DNA of 64,000 nucleotides from QIJE01 sp048541835 (GTDB lineage Bacteria; SZUA-79; Acidulodesulfobacterales; Acidulodesulfobacteraceae), in the NCBI RefSeq assembly GCF_048541835.1, contig NZ_JBLEOY010000002.1:186001-250000 (forward strand). The letters are read 5' to 3'. Within the stretch, counting starts at the first letter, position 1. The number at the start of each line of letters is the position of its first letter. A program made the translations under genes and the position numbers. Below, one piece after another: positions 8,539 through 17,289 of this stretch. Under the pieces are notes generated by a model, which saw nothing but the letters and a program-made list of their open reading frames with translations, had not been told where the DNA came from and did no database searches.

Positions 8539-8994
8539 ATGGTCTATTTTGCCGATATCTTAATATTTTTTGCTTTTATATTCGTTGTTGTAGATTTTTT
8601 TGCAATGAGTTACGGCATTTTTACTGCTTCAGGGGCTATTTTTTTTATCATAGGCTCGATACTCCTCTTCTATGTCATGCCTAACGTCCCCGGTTTTTTT
8701 GTAAGAATCGTCCTGCCGACCTATGTCACCCTGACGATATTCGTATCGGTTTCAGCTTATCTCGGATATAGGGCGCATATGTTAAGGGCAAAAGTAGGCA
8801 TGACCGCTCTGTTAAATGAAGTCGGAGAGGTCACCCGAGATATCAAACCGGAGGGTGAAGGGAAAGTGCTTGTTAACGGTGAACTATGGACCGCTTTTTC
8901 CGATTATGAAATACTAAAGAATTCAAAGGTGATAATAACAGATGCAGATAATAGGTTAAGGCTTAAGGTTAAGCCTTTCAAAAATAATATATAA
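8539..8994 (+). CDS. NfeD-like membrane protein
   Basis: The 151-residue protein has three or so hydrophobic segments in residues 1-80, then a soluble C-terminal domain of about 65 residues (KVGMTALLNEVGEVTRDI onward) with the OB-fold pattern of NfeD proteins. It lacks the long ClpP-like protease part, so it is the short form. NfeD proteins work with SPFH partners in membrane organisation, and a slipin gene follows directly. The start 4 nt after the glycosylase stop has little Shine-Dalgarno sequence. The 3' end holds a tight palindrome at 8958-8977. Confidence 0.85.
   Translation: MVYFADILIFFAFIFVVVDFFAMSYGIFTASGAIFFIIGSILLFYVMPNVPGFFVRIVLPTYVTLTIFVSVSAYLGYRAHMLRAKVGMTALLNEVGEVTRDIKPEGEGKVLVNGELWTAFSDYEILKNSKVIITDADNRLRLKVKPFKNNI
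8958..8977. repeat. Short palindrome inside the nfeD 3' end
   Basis: AAGGCTTAA and TTAAGCCTT form a perfect 9-bp inverted repeat separated by only two bases. A two-base gap is too short for a normal RNA hairpin loop, so a protein site or chance is more likely than a transcript structure. It lies within coding sequence. Confidence 0.4.
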
Positions 8995-8999
8995 TATGC

Positions 9000-9024
9000 A
9001 ACGATTAAGAATTTTTTAATCGTT
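9000..9024 (+). repeat. Hairpin between nfeD and the slipin gene
   Basis: AACGATTAA (9000-9008) and TTAATCGTT (9016-9024) form a perfect 9-bp stem with a 7-nt loop. It fills most of the 45-nt gap and ends 7 nt before the slipin GGAGG. No T-run follows, so it is not a normal terminator. It may stabilise mRNA, set the slipin level, or be an operator. Confidence 0.5.
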
Positions 9025-9039
9025 CAATCTGGAGGTTAT

Positions 9040-9831
9040 ATGAGTTTCGATGCCGTTTTTTTTGCTATTATAATAATTGTCGCGATTATTATAATTTTAA
9101 ATGCTGTGAGAGTAATAAAAGAATACGATAGAGCCGTCATTTTTAGAATGGGTAGGGCGTTTAAGGTTAAGGGTCCGGGTATGATACTCTTGTGGCCTAT
9201 TATCGATAGAATGACAAAGGTGACGTTAAGGATAATTACCCTTGATGTTCAGCCTCAGGATGTCATTACGAAGGATAACGTAACGCTTAAAATTAGTGCG
9301 GTGGTATATTACAAAATTGTCGATCCGCTGAATGCGATAGTTAAGGTTGAGGACTTTAATTATGCGGTATCGCAGCTTGCTCAAACTACCTTAAGGAGCG
9401 TATGCGGCGAGGGAGAACTCGACAAGCTTTTGTCGGAAAGAGAAAACATTAATATGGAAATTCAGGATATATTAGATAAGCATACCGGTCCATGGGGTGT
9501 TAAGGTCACCGTGGTAGAACTTAAACAGATAGATCTTCCGCAAGATATGCAAAGGGCAATGGCGAGACAGGCAGAGGCAGAAAGGGATAGGAGAGCGAAA
9601 ATAATTAACGCCGATGGTGAATTCCAGGCATCTCAACGCTTAAGTGACGCAGCAAAAATTATAGCGGAAAATCCTATGGCGCTTCAACTTCGCTATCTGC
9701 AAACATTAAATGAAATTTCCTCTACAAATAATACCACGATGATAATACCAGTTCCTTTAGACGTTATAAGGGAAGTAGGAAAAAGTATGGCAGGTAATCC
9801 CGTTGGCAGTGTTGATTCAGTACCTAAATAG
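9040..9831 (+). CDS. Slipin (stomatin-like SPFH protein)
   Basis: The 263-residue protein has one N-terminal membrane segment (about residues 5-22) and then an SPFH domain. Typical slipin blocks are EYDRAVIFRMGR, GPGMILLWPIIDRM and the late QAEAERDRRAKIINADGE. Slipins form oligomers at the membrane and are usually paired with NfeD, as here. ATG is preceded by GGAGG with suitable spacing. The C-terminus has the usual proteobacterial helix and a short variable tail. Exact physiological role in bacteria is unclear, mostly tied to membrane integrity. Confidence 0.92.
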   Translation: MSFDAVFFAIIIIVAIIIILNAVRVIKEYDRAVIFRMGRAFKVKGPGMILLWPIIDRMTKVTLRIITLDVQPQDVITKDNVTLKISAVVYYKIVDPLNAIVKVEDFNYAVSQLAQTTLRSVCGEGELDKLLSERENINMEIQDILDKHTGPWGVKVTVVELKQIDLPQDMQRAMARQAEAERDRRAKIINADGEFQASQRLSDAAKIIAENPMALQLRYLQTLNEISSTNNTTMIIPVPLDVIREVGKSMAGNPVGSVDSVPK

Positions 9832-9894
9832 CGGTATAATACATAGTTGAGCATATAAAATAATTAAACCTTGAAAAAATAGGGGGTGCAAAAA

Positions 9895-10788
9895 ATGGAA
9901 TTAGGAATGATCGGATTGGGCAAAATGGGAATGAATATGGTTTTTAGACTTCTCGAAGGCGGGCACAGGGTGGTAGTTTTTAACAGAACTATCTCTAAAG
10001 AAAAAAATGTGATTAATAAAGGCGCCATAGGGTCGAATTCCGTTAAAGAATTAATAGAAAAACTTGCACCTCCAAGGGTTATATGGCTAATGGTTCCGAG
10101 TGGAGAACCCACCGACGATATGCTAAATGAGGTATTAAAATATGTCCGGGAAAACGATGTAATAATAGATGGAGGCAACTCATACTATAAAGATTCCGTT
10201 AGAAGATACGAAACCTGCAGCAAAAAAGGAGCCAAATTTTTGGATTGTGGGACAAGCGGCGGTATCTGGGGATTAAAAGAGGGTTATTGCGTTATGATCG
10301 GGGGTGATGATGATGCATTCGATCGGTGCGAGCCTATTTTTAAAACGCTTGCGCCTAAAGACGGCTATTTGCATACGGGAAAATACGGGTCGGGACATTT
10401 TGTAAAAATGGTTCACAACGCTATAGAATATGGAATGATGGAGGCTTATGCGGAAGGATTTGAAATAATGAAGACTTCCGATTTTGACGTTGATTTAGAA
10501 AAGGTTGCTTTTCTCTGGGACCATTCATCCGTTATTCGTTCATGGCTTTTGGAGCTTGCCTATAATGCGCTCAAGGGCGATCCGGAGCTTGACAACTTAA
10601 AGCCCATAGTAGATGATTCCGGCGAAGGAAGATGGACGCTTAAGGAGGCGATAGATAGAGCGGTTCCTGCCCCGGTTATAGCCGATGCGGTGTTTATGAG
10701 GTTCAGGTCGAGACAGGAAAACTCGTTTGCCGCAAGGATGTTAGCCGCATTAAGGCATCAGTTCGGCGGACACCCGATTCATAAGTAA
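9895..10788 (+). CDS. gnd: 6-phosphogluconate dehydrogenase, short decarboxylating form
   Basis: The 297-residue enzyme converts 6-phosphogluconate to ribulose-5-phosphate. It has the GLGKMGMNM nucleotide-binding loop, the substrate segment TSGGIWGL, and KMVHNAIEYGMM with the catalytic Lys and Asn. It is the short form, often NAD-preferring, rather than the 470-residue NADP form. A GTG at 9886 is in frame, but the AGGGGG sequence overlaps it; ATG 9895, about 8 nt further, is preferred. It opens a gnd-cyclase-zwf run, the oxidative pentose phosphate branch. Confidence 0.9.
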   Translation: MELGMIGLGKMGMNMVFRLLEGGHRVVVFNRTISKEKNVINKGAIGSNSVKELIEKLAPPRVIWLMVPSGEPTDDMLNEVLKYVRENDVIIDGGNSYYKDSVRRYETCSKKGAKFLDCGTSGGIWGLKEGYCVMIGGDDDAFDRCEPIFKTLAPKDGYLHTGKYGSGHFVKMVHNAIEYGMMEAYAEGFEIMKTSDFDVDLEKVAFLWDHSSVIRSWLLELAYNALKGDPELDNLKPIVDDSGEGRWTLKEAIDRAVPAPVIADAVFMRFRSRQENSFAARMLAALRHQFGGHPIHK

Positions 10789-10837
10789 ATTTTATTTAAT
10801 GTTCGCATTATATAATAAGTAATAAGAGGTAACCGAA

Positions 10838-11467
10838 ATGTTTATCGATGTAAGTATGGATATAGAAGGCGGCATGCTTCACTGGCCGGCCGATCCCGGC
10901 GTTACGGTCAAGCACTTCTCGAATATTAAAAACGGGGATAGTGCCAATAATAGTGAAATTACCTGCGGGACGCATACCGGAACTCACATAGATGCCCCGC
11001 ATCATTTTGTAGAAAGCGGAATAGGGATAGATAAGCTGAATATAAATACGTTAATAGGGCGATGCAGGGTTATAGAAGTTGGTAATTCCGTAAAAGTGAT
11101 ATCTAAAGAATTTCTTTTGCCTTACGATATAAAAGCGGGTGAGAGAGTGCTTTTTAAGACTAAGAATTCTTCATGGATAAGCAATAAAGATAATAATTTT
11201 CATCAGGATTATGTTTACGTCGGCGCGGATGCGGCATCTTATTTAGTTGATAACGATATAGCCTTAGTCGGCATCGATTATCTTTCCATAGAGGGTTATC
11301 ATATAGGTCATGATACGCATAAAACGCTTTTGGGCGCCGGGGTTGTTGTAATAGAGGGTTTAAATCTTTTCAACGTCAAGCCGGGCGAGTATAACTTGAT
11401 TGCTCTTCCGATTAAGATTAAAAATTCCGACGGGGCTCCGTCAAGGGTAATTTTAGAAAAATCTTAA
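10838..11467 (+). CDS. Cyclase-family metal-dependent hydrolase (kynurenine formamidase-like)
   Basis: The 209-residue protein belongs to the putative cyclase family that contains kynurenine formamidase and isatin hydrolase. The metal-binding motif HTGTHIDAPHHF is intact at about residues 48-59, and the C-terminal VVIEGLNLFNVKPGEYNLIA is typical. Members hydrolyse amide or ring bonds using Zn or Mn. It lies between gnd and zwf, 15 nt before zwf. That slot often holds 6-phosphogluconolactonase, and no such gene is in the window. A lactonase role is only a hypothesis. No kynurenine-pathway neighbours are present. ATG has AGAGG upstream. Confidence 0.8.
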   Translation: MFIDVSMDIEGGMLHWPADPGVTVKHFSNIKNGDSANNSEITCGTHTGTHIDAPHHFVESGIGIDKLNINTLIGRCRVIEVGNSVKVISKEFLLPYDIKAGERVLFKTKNSSWISNKDNNFHQDYVYVGADAASYLVDNDIALVGIDYLSIEGYHIGHDTHKTLLGAGVVVIEGLNLFNVKPGEYNLIALPIKIKNSDGAPSRVILEKS

Positions 11468-11482
11468 AAAAAGGAGGGTAAG

Positions 11483-12982
11483 ATGGGGGAATTAGATCCT
11501 TCTATCATTGTTATATTCGGTGCAAGCGGGGATTTGGCACATATTAAAATATTTCCGGCATTATATGCTTTGTGGAGCGAAGGTTTTTTTCCGGATAGTT
11601 TTTTTATTATAGGATTTGCCAGAACGGGAATGGACGATGAAACTTTTCGTAAAACGATTTTAGATGCTTTAAACGTAAATTGTAGAAAAAAACCCGTGAA
11701 CGAAAATGATTTTCTTAATTTTTCTAAGCATATATTCTATCTGAAATCAAAATATGACGATAAAGCCAGTTATGAAAAGTTGGGTAAATTTGTTGAAGCT
11801 AAGGCATTAGAGTATAAGATACCGAAGAATATAGTCTATTATCTTTCTATCCCCCCGAGTATTTATGTTAACGTGATAGACGGGATTAAGAATGCAAACC
11901 TCACTGCCGATAATTTTAAAAAGGGCGGGTTTTCAAAGCTTGTTGTAGAAAAGCCTTTCGGATATGATTATGATAGCGCAAAAAGCTTAAACAGCGAAAT
12001 TCTTTCCGTGTTTAAAGAAAAAGAGGTTTATAGGATAGACCATTATCTCGGGAAAGAAACCGTTCAGAATATATTTGCTTTCAGATTTGCCAACGCTATT
12101 TTTGAGCCTATTTGGAACAATAAATATATAGATCATATTCAGATATCCGCGTTGGAGTCTATAGGAGTGGGTTCCAGGTCGGGATATTTCGACGAATCCG
12201 GTGTTATAAGAGATATGATGCAGAATCATATGATGCAGCTGTTATCAGCCGTTGCCATAGAACCTCCGGCTATTTTCGATGCCGACGATATACGAAACGA
12301 AAAAGCGAAGTTATTGAAAAGCATAAGACCTTACAGTCTAAACGATGTAAAAAATTTTGTGATTAGAGGGCAGTACGATAGGGGAGAAGTCTGCAATAAA
12401 CCGGTGGTTAGTTATAAGGAAGAGGCGGGGATGCCTAAGGATACGATTACCGATACTTATGTTGCGTTAAAACTTTTCATAGATAATTATAGATGGGCAG
12501 GGGTACCTTTTTATTTGAGATCGGGTAAACGATTGAAAAAACATAAGACCGAGATAGTCGTTTATTTTAAAAAACTACCTTATAGCCTTTACGGAAGAGA
12601 CGGTGTAGAAAAGATTAAACAAAATTCCATAATCATTACCATTCAGCCAAATGAGGGGATTGTAATAAATTTCGGTGCTAAGATGCCTGGTTTTGAAATG
12701 GATATAGAGCCGGTAAGTATGGTATTTAATTATAAGTCTTCATTCAAATTATCTCCTCCCGATGCATATGAGAGGCTAATTTACGATATAATCATAGGCG
12801 ACCAGACGCTCTTTGCAAGATACGACAGCACGCTGATAGCATGGCAATTTATTACGTCCATAATAAATGGATGGCGTAAAATAGATACGCCGGCATTTCC
12901 AAACTACGAAGCCAACTCTTGGGGACCAAAAAAAGCGGATAGACTAATTAACGCCGACGGCAGAGTTTGGAACAATAACTGA
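11483..12982 (+). CDS. zwf: Glucose-6-phosphate 1-dehydrogenase
   Basis: The 499-residue enzyme oxidises glucose-6-phosphate to 6-phosphogluconolactone, producing NAD(P)H. It has the GASGDL dinucleotide loop (13-18), EKPFG (156-160) and the substrate and catalytic segment RIDHYLGKE (184-192) with His187. Length is normal for the family. A strong AAGGAGG lies just upstream of ATG. It ends 16 nt from the transketolase stop on the opposite strand, and no terminator is evident in the gap. Confidence 0.96.
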   Translation: MGELDPSIIVIFGASGDLAHIKIFPALYALWSEGFFPDSFFIIGFARTGMDDETFRKTILDALNVNCRKKPVNENDFLNFSKHIFYLKSKYDDKASYEKLGKFVEAKALEYKIPKNIVYYLSIPPSIYVNVIDGIKNANLTADNFKKGGFSKLVVEKPFGYDYDSAKSLNSEILSVFKEKEVYRIDHYLGKETVQNIFAFRFANAIFEPIWNNKYIDHIQISALESIGVGSRSGYFDESGVIRDMMQNHMMQLLSAVAIEPPAIFDADDIRNEKAKLLKSIRPYSLNDVKNFVIRGQYDRGEVCNKPVVSYKEEAGMPKDTITDTYVALKLFIDNYRWAGVPFYLRSGKRLKKHKTEIVVYFKKLPYSLYGRDGVEKIKQNSIIITIQPNEGIVINFGAKMPGFEMDIEPVSMVFNYKSSFKLSPPDAYERLIYDIIIGDQTLFARYDSTLIAWQFITSIINGWRKIDTPAFPNYEANSWGPKKADRLINADGRVWNNN

Positions 12983-12998
12983 AAACTAAATCTTTATT

Positions 12999-14933
12999 TT
13001 ATATTTCCTTTTTAGCCGCATTATATAAATCCTGAGGCGATAGCCCCGCTAATTTGTATAGCTCATTTGATTTTCCGGAAGAATTGTAGGATGTGGCGCC
13101 TAATTTTCTGAATTTTACGTTAATACCGTTTTCGGCAATAAGGGTTCCTATAGCGGTGCCTACTCCGGTTTTTACGTTATGGTCTTCTATCGTGATTATA
13201 AGACCGGTTTTTGCAGCCGACTTTAAATCTTCTACGTCGATGTCGCTAGGACAAGAGATATTGACAAGCGTCGGGTTTATGCCGTCTTTCTTAAGCATTT
13301 CAAATCCTTTTAACGCATGAGTAAGCATATTTCCGGTTGATATAATCGTCAAATCGTTTCCTTTCCTCACGGTGTCCATTTTTCCGTATTTGAATTCATA
13401 ATTTTCGCCAAAAAAGGGCTGGCCCTCTTCATTTAAAATAACCGGAATAACCGACCTTCCCATTATCAAAACAAAATTGCCCTTATGAGAGGCAATGTAT
13501 CTCACCGCTTTATCCGTTTGATTGGGGTCTGCCGGAATCATGACTTTGAATCCGAATGTAGAATTAATAATACCGAAATAGTCTATGCACTGATGAGTTT
13601 TTCCGTCTTCCCCCACGTCTATGCCGCAATGAGTACACACCACTTTCAGGTTCGAATTATTTATGTCGTTTAGCCGTTGCTGGTTGTAAACTTCATCTAC
13701 TCCAAAAACCCCGAAATCGGCAAAAAACGTGAGTATGCTTTCGGATGATAATGCCCCGGATATCACGGCAGTATTATGTTCCTCTATACCGGATTCAAAA
13801 AAATTATCCGAAAATTCTTTTCTAAAAGCGCCGGTCTTGACCGATCCCTCAAGATCGCAATCAAAAACTGCAAAGGGTATATGCTGCGAATCGGTTTTTT
13901 TCTCATAATTTTTTGCTATGTCAAAAAGGGCGTTGCCGAACGCGGAGCGGTTGTCTGTGTTTTTATCCCTTGTGTAGATTATATTTCTGTTATCCGGTTC
14001 TAAAGCAAAGCGTTTATCGGTTCTTTTATTCAACGATTTTATTGGTTTATTCAGCTTTTTTTCGTTTATGAGTTCATCTATATCGTCTCGTTCGCCGAGT
14101 TCGTTTAGGGCTTTTTTACAATCTTCCGTGTTTAAAGTAGAGCCATGATATTTGGCCTGATTTTCCATAAACGAAACGCCCTTGCCCATAATCGTATTTG
14201 CGATAATGACGACCGGAGAATTTACAGTATGAGCTTTTTTTACTGCGGAATATATTTCATTAAAGTCATGGCCATCTATTTCTATAGCATGAAATCCGTC
14301 GGCTTCGAAATTTCCCTTTATGTTATCCGGCATTACTTCGGATGTTTTGCCGCCTATTTGTAATCCGTTTTTATCTACTATCACGGTTAAATTATTTAAT
14401 TTATATTTTACCGCAAACCTTCTCGCTTCTCCTATTTGACCCTTTGCCTGTTCCCCATCTCCCATAACGCAGTAAATGTTATAATCAAGTTTATTTAAAC
14501 GGGAGTTTAATGCAAATCCGCAGGCTGCGGAGAGTCCTTGTCCGAGATTTCCGGTGTTCCATTCTATCCCCGGCACCGATTTTTCCACATGGCCTTCGAA
14601 TGGAGAGCCCGCCGTCCTAAAGTTCAATACGGCATCTTTTATGTCAAAAAATCCGTAATTTCCGAGGGCGGAGTATACTCCCGGAGTCGTATGCCCGTGG
14701 CTTATAACGATCCTATCTCTTTCGGGATTAAAAGGATCGGAGGGATATACGTTGCAAAATCCGTACAAAATAGCATAAATATCGATAGAGGACATAGAGC
14801 CCCCGGGATGCCCCGAAGTCGCAAGGGTGGTCATTCTCAATATATCGCCCCGGCATTTTTTAGTAAAACTTTTCAGAAATTCTATTTCTTCTTCCGTAAG
14901 ACTGTTTCTGTCGAATGTCCTTTTGATATTCAT
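12999..14933 (-). CDS. tkt: Transketolase
   Basis: The 644-residue thiamine-diphosphate enzyme moves two-carbon units in the non-oxidative pentose phosphate pathway. TSGHPGGSMSSID (about 39-51) and ISHGHTTPG (77-85) carry conserved His residues. GDGEQAKGQ followed by NNLTVIVDKNGLQ is the cofactor site. The C-terminal half has the pyrimidine and transketolase C domains (FFESGIEEHN). The frame is open further upstream to 15053. The ATG at 14931-14933 is chosen because AGGAGG lies 11 nt before it, and the longer version would overlap transaldolase. It follows transaldolase in the same operon. Confidence 0.94.
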   Translation of the reverse strand: MNIKRTFDRNSLTEEEIEFLKSFTKKCRGDILRMTTLATSGHPGGSMSSIDIYAILYGFCNVYPSDPFNPERDRIVISHGHTTPGVYSALGNYGFFDIKDAVLNFRTAGSPFEGHVEKSVPGIEWNTGNLGQGLSAACGFALNSRLNKLDYNIYCVMGDGEQAKGQIGEARRFAVKYKLNNLTVIVDKNGLQIGGKTSEVMPDNIKGNFEADGFHAIEIDGHDFNEIYSAVKKAHTVNSPVVIIANTIMGKGVSFMENQAKYHGSTLNTEDCKKALNELGERDDIDELINEKKLNKPIKSLNKRTDKRFALEPDNRNIIYTRDKNTDNRSAFGNALFDIAKNYEKKTDSQHIPFAVFDCDLEGSVKTGAFRKEFSDNFFESGIEEHNTAVISGALSSESILTFFADFGVFGVDEVYNQQRLNDINNSNLKVVCTHCGIDVGEDGKTHQCIDYFGIINSTFGFKVMIPADPNQTDKAVRYIASHKGNFVLIMGRSVIPVILNEEGQPFFGENYEFKYGKMDTVRKGNDLTIISTGNMLTHALKGFEMLKKDGINPTLVNISCPSDIDVEDLKSAAKTGLIITIEDHNVKTGVGTAIGTLIAENGINVKFRKLGATSYNSSGKSNELYKLAGLSPQDLYNAAKKEI

Positions 14934-14994
14934 AATATTAATTTCCTCCTGCATTATTATATATTTAATTGTGTTGCAATAACCGAAATGACGG

Positions 14995-16152
14995 TTATAT
15001 GTTTCTTGAAATATTTTTGATAGAATCGAGAAGTTTATCATAGGAATTTTCAAAAGATTTTACGCCGTCTTCTTGCAATTTTTCGCCCACTTCATCTAAA
15101 TCTATTCCTAATTCGGACAGTTCGGCTATTATCTTGTTTGAATTTTCAAGTTCTTGCGATACAGTATCCGGAGATAATTTGCCATGGTCCGCAATATGTT
15201 CGATTGTTTCATCGGGGAGCGTGCTTACGGTATTCCTGCCTATTAACGGTTCGACATATTTTAAGTCGTAATATGAAGGGTCTTTCGTACTTGTGCTGGC
15301 AAACAAAAGACGTTGCCTGGTAGCACCTTCCGCTTTCAAGGTTGTGAATTCGGCACCGCTAAAAGTTTCTTTATATTTATTAAAAATTATCTTGGAATTA
15401 GCAACGGCAGCCTTTCCTCTTAAATTTATGATCTTTTCTTTTTTTGCGGATGAGGCGTCCGTGCCGGTTATTAATTCATTCAGCAGTTTATCTACATACG
15501 TATCTACCCTACTGATGAAAATGCTTGCAACCGAGTGAATATCCCTTAAATTCAAGCCGGACTCAAGAGCCTTTTTGAGCCCCCCGATGTATGCATTTGA
15601 AACCGCTATATAGTGGTTACGTGAAAACATCAGTGTTGCGTTTACGTTTATGCCCTGGGATATAAGGGCGGAAATAACCTCAAGTCCCTCATTGGTGGCA
15701 GGTATTTTTATAAGTACGTTTTTTTCGTCTATGAGAGAAAATATTCTCTGTGCCTCGCTTATTGACGTAGAAACGTTTGTAGCAATATTCGGCGCAACTT
15801 CAATGCTGACAAATCCGTCTCGGCCACCGGATTTTTCATAAACCGGTTTAAGAAGAAGGGCTGTAGATTTTATATCATCTCTAGTGATTGCATCGTATAT
15901 TTGAAAGGGTGTTAAGTTTTTTTGCAAAAGGCTTTTAATTGCTTCGGGATAGCCGCATTTTTCGGAGTTAATAGCTTTTTCGAATATTGAAGGGTTGGAT
16001 GTTATTCCCGTTATTACGCCATTTTGGATCAATTTTTCAAGCTCGCCCGAATTTATCATACATCTCGAAATATTATCCAACCATGGGCTTTGGCCGTAAA
16101 ATGTTAATTTTTTGAATTGCCCGCTTTTTGATGCGATAAAATCAATTTTCAT
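14995..16152 (-). CDS. tal: Transaldolase
   Basis: The 385-residue enzyme transfers dihydroxyacetone units between sugar phosphates. GITSNPSIF (49-57) and the Schiff-base lysine Lys149 in LIKIPATNEG are clear. The length of about 360-390 fits the longer, type-3-like transaldolases. The frame extends 14 codons further upstream, but GGGAGG lies 7 nt before the ATG at 16150-16152, which is therefore chosen. A TATAAT on the minus strand at 16215-16220 is a plausible -10 for a tal-tkt transcript. The C-terminal 60 residues are helical and charged. Confidence 0.93.
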   Translation of the reverse strand: MKIDFIASKSGQFKKLTFYGQSPWLDNISRCMINSGELEKLIQNGVITGITSNPSIFEKAINSEKCGYPEAIKSLLQKNLTPFQIYDAITRDDIKSTALLLKPVYEKSGGRDGFVSIEVAPNIATNVSTSISEAQRIFSLIDEKNVLIKIPATNEGLEVISALISQGINVNATLMFSRNHYIAVSNAYIGGLKKALESGLNLRDIHSVASIFISRVDTYVDKLLNELITGTDASSAKKEKIINLRGKAAVANSKIIFNKYKETFSGAEFTTLKAEGATRQRLLFASTSTKDPSYYDLKYVEPLIGRNTVSTLPDETIEHIADHGKLSPDTVSQELENSNKIIAELSELGIDLDEVGEKLQEDGVKSFENSYDKLLDSIKNISRNI

Positions 16153-16324
16153 TTTTTCGCCTCCCGCAAATTTTTTATTTTCTATTAACTGCAAAATATA
16201 GCATTTATCAAAAAATTATATCATAAAAATTGTCTCATTGTAAGTGGACATAAGTAGATTTTCGTGATAGAATTTTCATAATTTAATTGAAAATAACGAT
16301 AACGCATGTGGCGGAACTAAAGAA

Positions 16325-16756
16325 ATGAGCTATAGAAATTCAAATGTATGGAATGCTTTTTTGAGGATTTACGTGGGCTTGCTTTTTCTTTATGAGGTTC
16401 ATTTTAAGTTGACCCCGGCTTTTTTTACGAATCTTCGTGGAAAACTATTATTTTTTGCTAATCATGGTCACTTGTGGTTTTATAATACCTTTTTAACTCA
16501 TTTTGCCGTTCCTAACTCATTTTTGTTTGCCTTATTAATAATTATGGGAGAACTATTCGCCGGCATTTTTTTAACAGCGGGTTTTATTACTAAGGCTGCG
16601 GCACTTGTAGGGTTATTTTTGAATTTAAATTACTTATTTGCCATGTACTGGATCAGCCCGTCGGAATTAGGGATTAATCTCACTTTGATTATATGCGAAT
16701 TGGTTATAATATTTACTGATTCGGGAAAAACGCTGGGTATTGACGCATTGTTTTGA
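16325..16756 (+). CDS. DoxX-family membrane protein
   Basis: The 143-residue protein has about four hydrophobic segments and the DoxX/DoxD-like pattern: an N-terminal FLRIYVGLLFLYEVHFKLTP, and later MGELFAGIFLTAGFITKAAA. Family members are quinone-linked or redox-related membrane proteins; DoxD is a subunit of archaeal thiosulfate:quinone oxidoreductase. No DoxA partner is adjacent, so a thiosulfate role cannot be claimed. The gene is divergent from tal and stands alone. Confidence 0.75.
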   Translation: MSYRNSNVWNAFLRIYVGLLFLYEVHFKLTPAFFTNLRGKLLFFANHGHLWFYNTFLTHFAVPNSFLFALLIIMGELFAGIFLTAGFITKAAALVGLFLNLNYLFAMYWISPSELGINLTLIICELVIIFTDSGKTLGIDALF

Positions 16757-16849
16757 ATAAAATAAAGACGAAAAATAAAAATATATTTAAATTTAAGTCA
16801 AATTCTGATAAAATATAATAGTTAAAGGCAATATGTTCTTTTAATTTAC

Positions 16850-16926
16850 GGTGGATGTAGCTCAGCCGGTAGAGCCCCGGATTGTGACTCCGGTGGTCGC
16901 AGGTTCAAACCCTGTCATCCACCCCA
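16850..16926 (+). tRNA. tRNA-His (GTG)
   Basis: A full cloverleaf is present with anticodon GTG in the loop TTGTGAC. The extra G at 16850 pairs with C73, the histidine identity element, and CCA is encoded at 16924-16926. A TATAAT at 16814-16819 could be its -10, though no clear -35 is seen. Confidence 0.95.
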
Positions 16927-16966
16927 TTTAAAGACGCAGTGTTAAGCCTTCTTAGAGATTTTTCTA

Positions 16967-16994
16967 TTGACTGTAATACTTATCAAAATATAAA
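16967..16994 (+). promoter_or_regulatory. Putative promoter with no assigned gene
   Basis: TTGACT at 16967-16972 and TATAAA at 16989-16994 are separated by 16 nt. Transcription would enter the gene-free stretch about 250 nt before the main tRNA-tuf promoter. It may be an additional upstream promoter of that cluster or may drive a small RNA. Confidence 0.35.
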
Positions 16995-17190
16995 AATTTC
17001 TGCATGAGATATAGGATACATCTCACAAAATCTGGCAATCGGCACTAAAAACTAATTTTATCGGGTTTTTAATTTTATTCTGTCAGTTTGCCTTAATTCG
17101 TATTTTATAGCCATCATGCCCTATACCTCATAATTGTTTTTAACTTTACTATCTTATAGAAATTTTAATAAGAAATGACGTGAGGGAACG

Positions 17191-17226
17191 AATAAATTAT
17201 TCCTTAGAAACCTGAGATAATTTATT
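17191..17226 (+). repeat. Bulged hairpin upstream of the tRNA-tuf promoter
   Basis: AATAAATTAT (17191-17200) pairs perfectly with ATAATTTATT (17217-17226). Inside, CTTAG (17203-17207) pairs with CTGAG (17212-17216) with one G-U pair, leaving a TC bulge and an AAAC loop. It lies about 34 nt before the -35 of the tRNA-tuf promoter. No T-run follows on either strand, so it is not a simple terminator. Confidence 0.5.
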
Positions 17227-17259
17227 ATGCAAAATACACGAATAAACGTAAAAAAAATA

Positions 17260-17289
17260 TTGACAAATAAACGAATATTTTGTTAATAT
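17260..17289 (+). promoter_or_regulatory. Promoter of the tRNA-tuf cluster
   Basis: A perfect TTGACA at 17260-17265 and TAATAT at 17284-17289, spaced 18 nt, lie about 52 nt before tRNA-Thr. The -35 is exactly consensus and the upstream sequence is A-rich, as expected for a strong stable-RNA promoter. Confidence 0.6.

Noticed and set aside
14538..15020. 160-residue plus-strand open frame opposite transketolase
   Set aside because: It lies wholly antisense to a well-conserved gene and matches no family.
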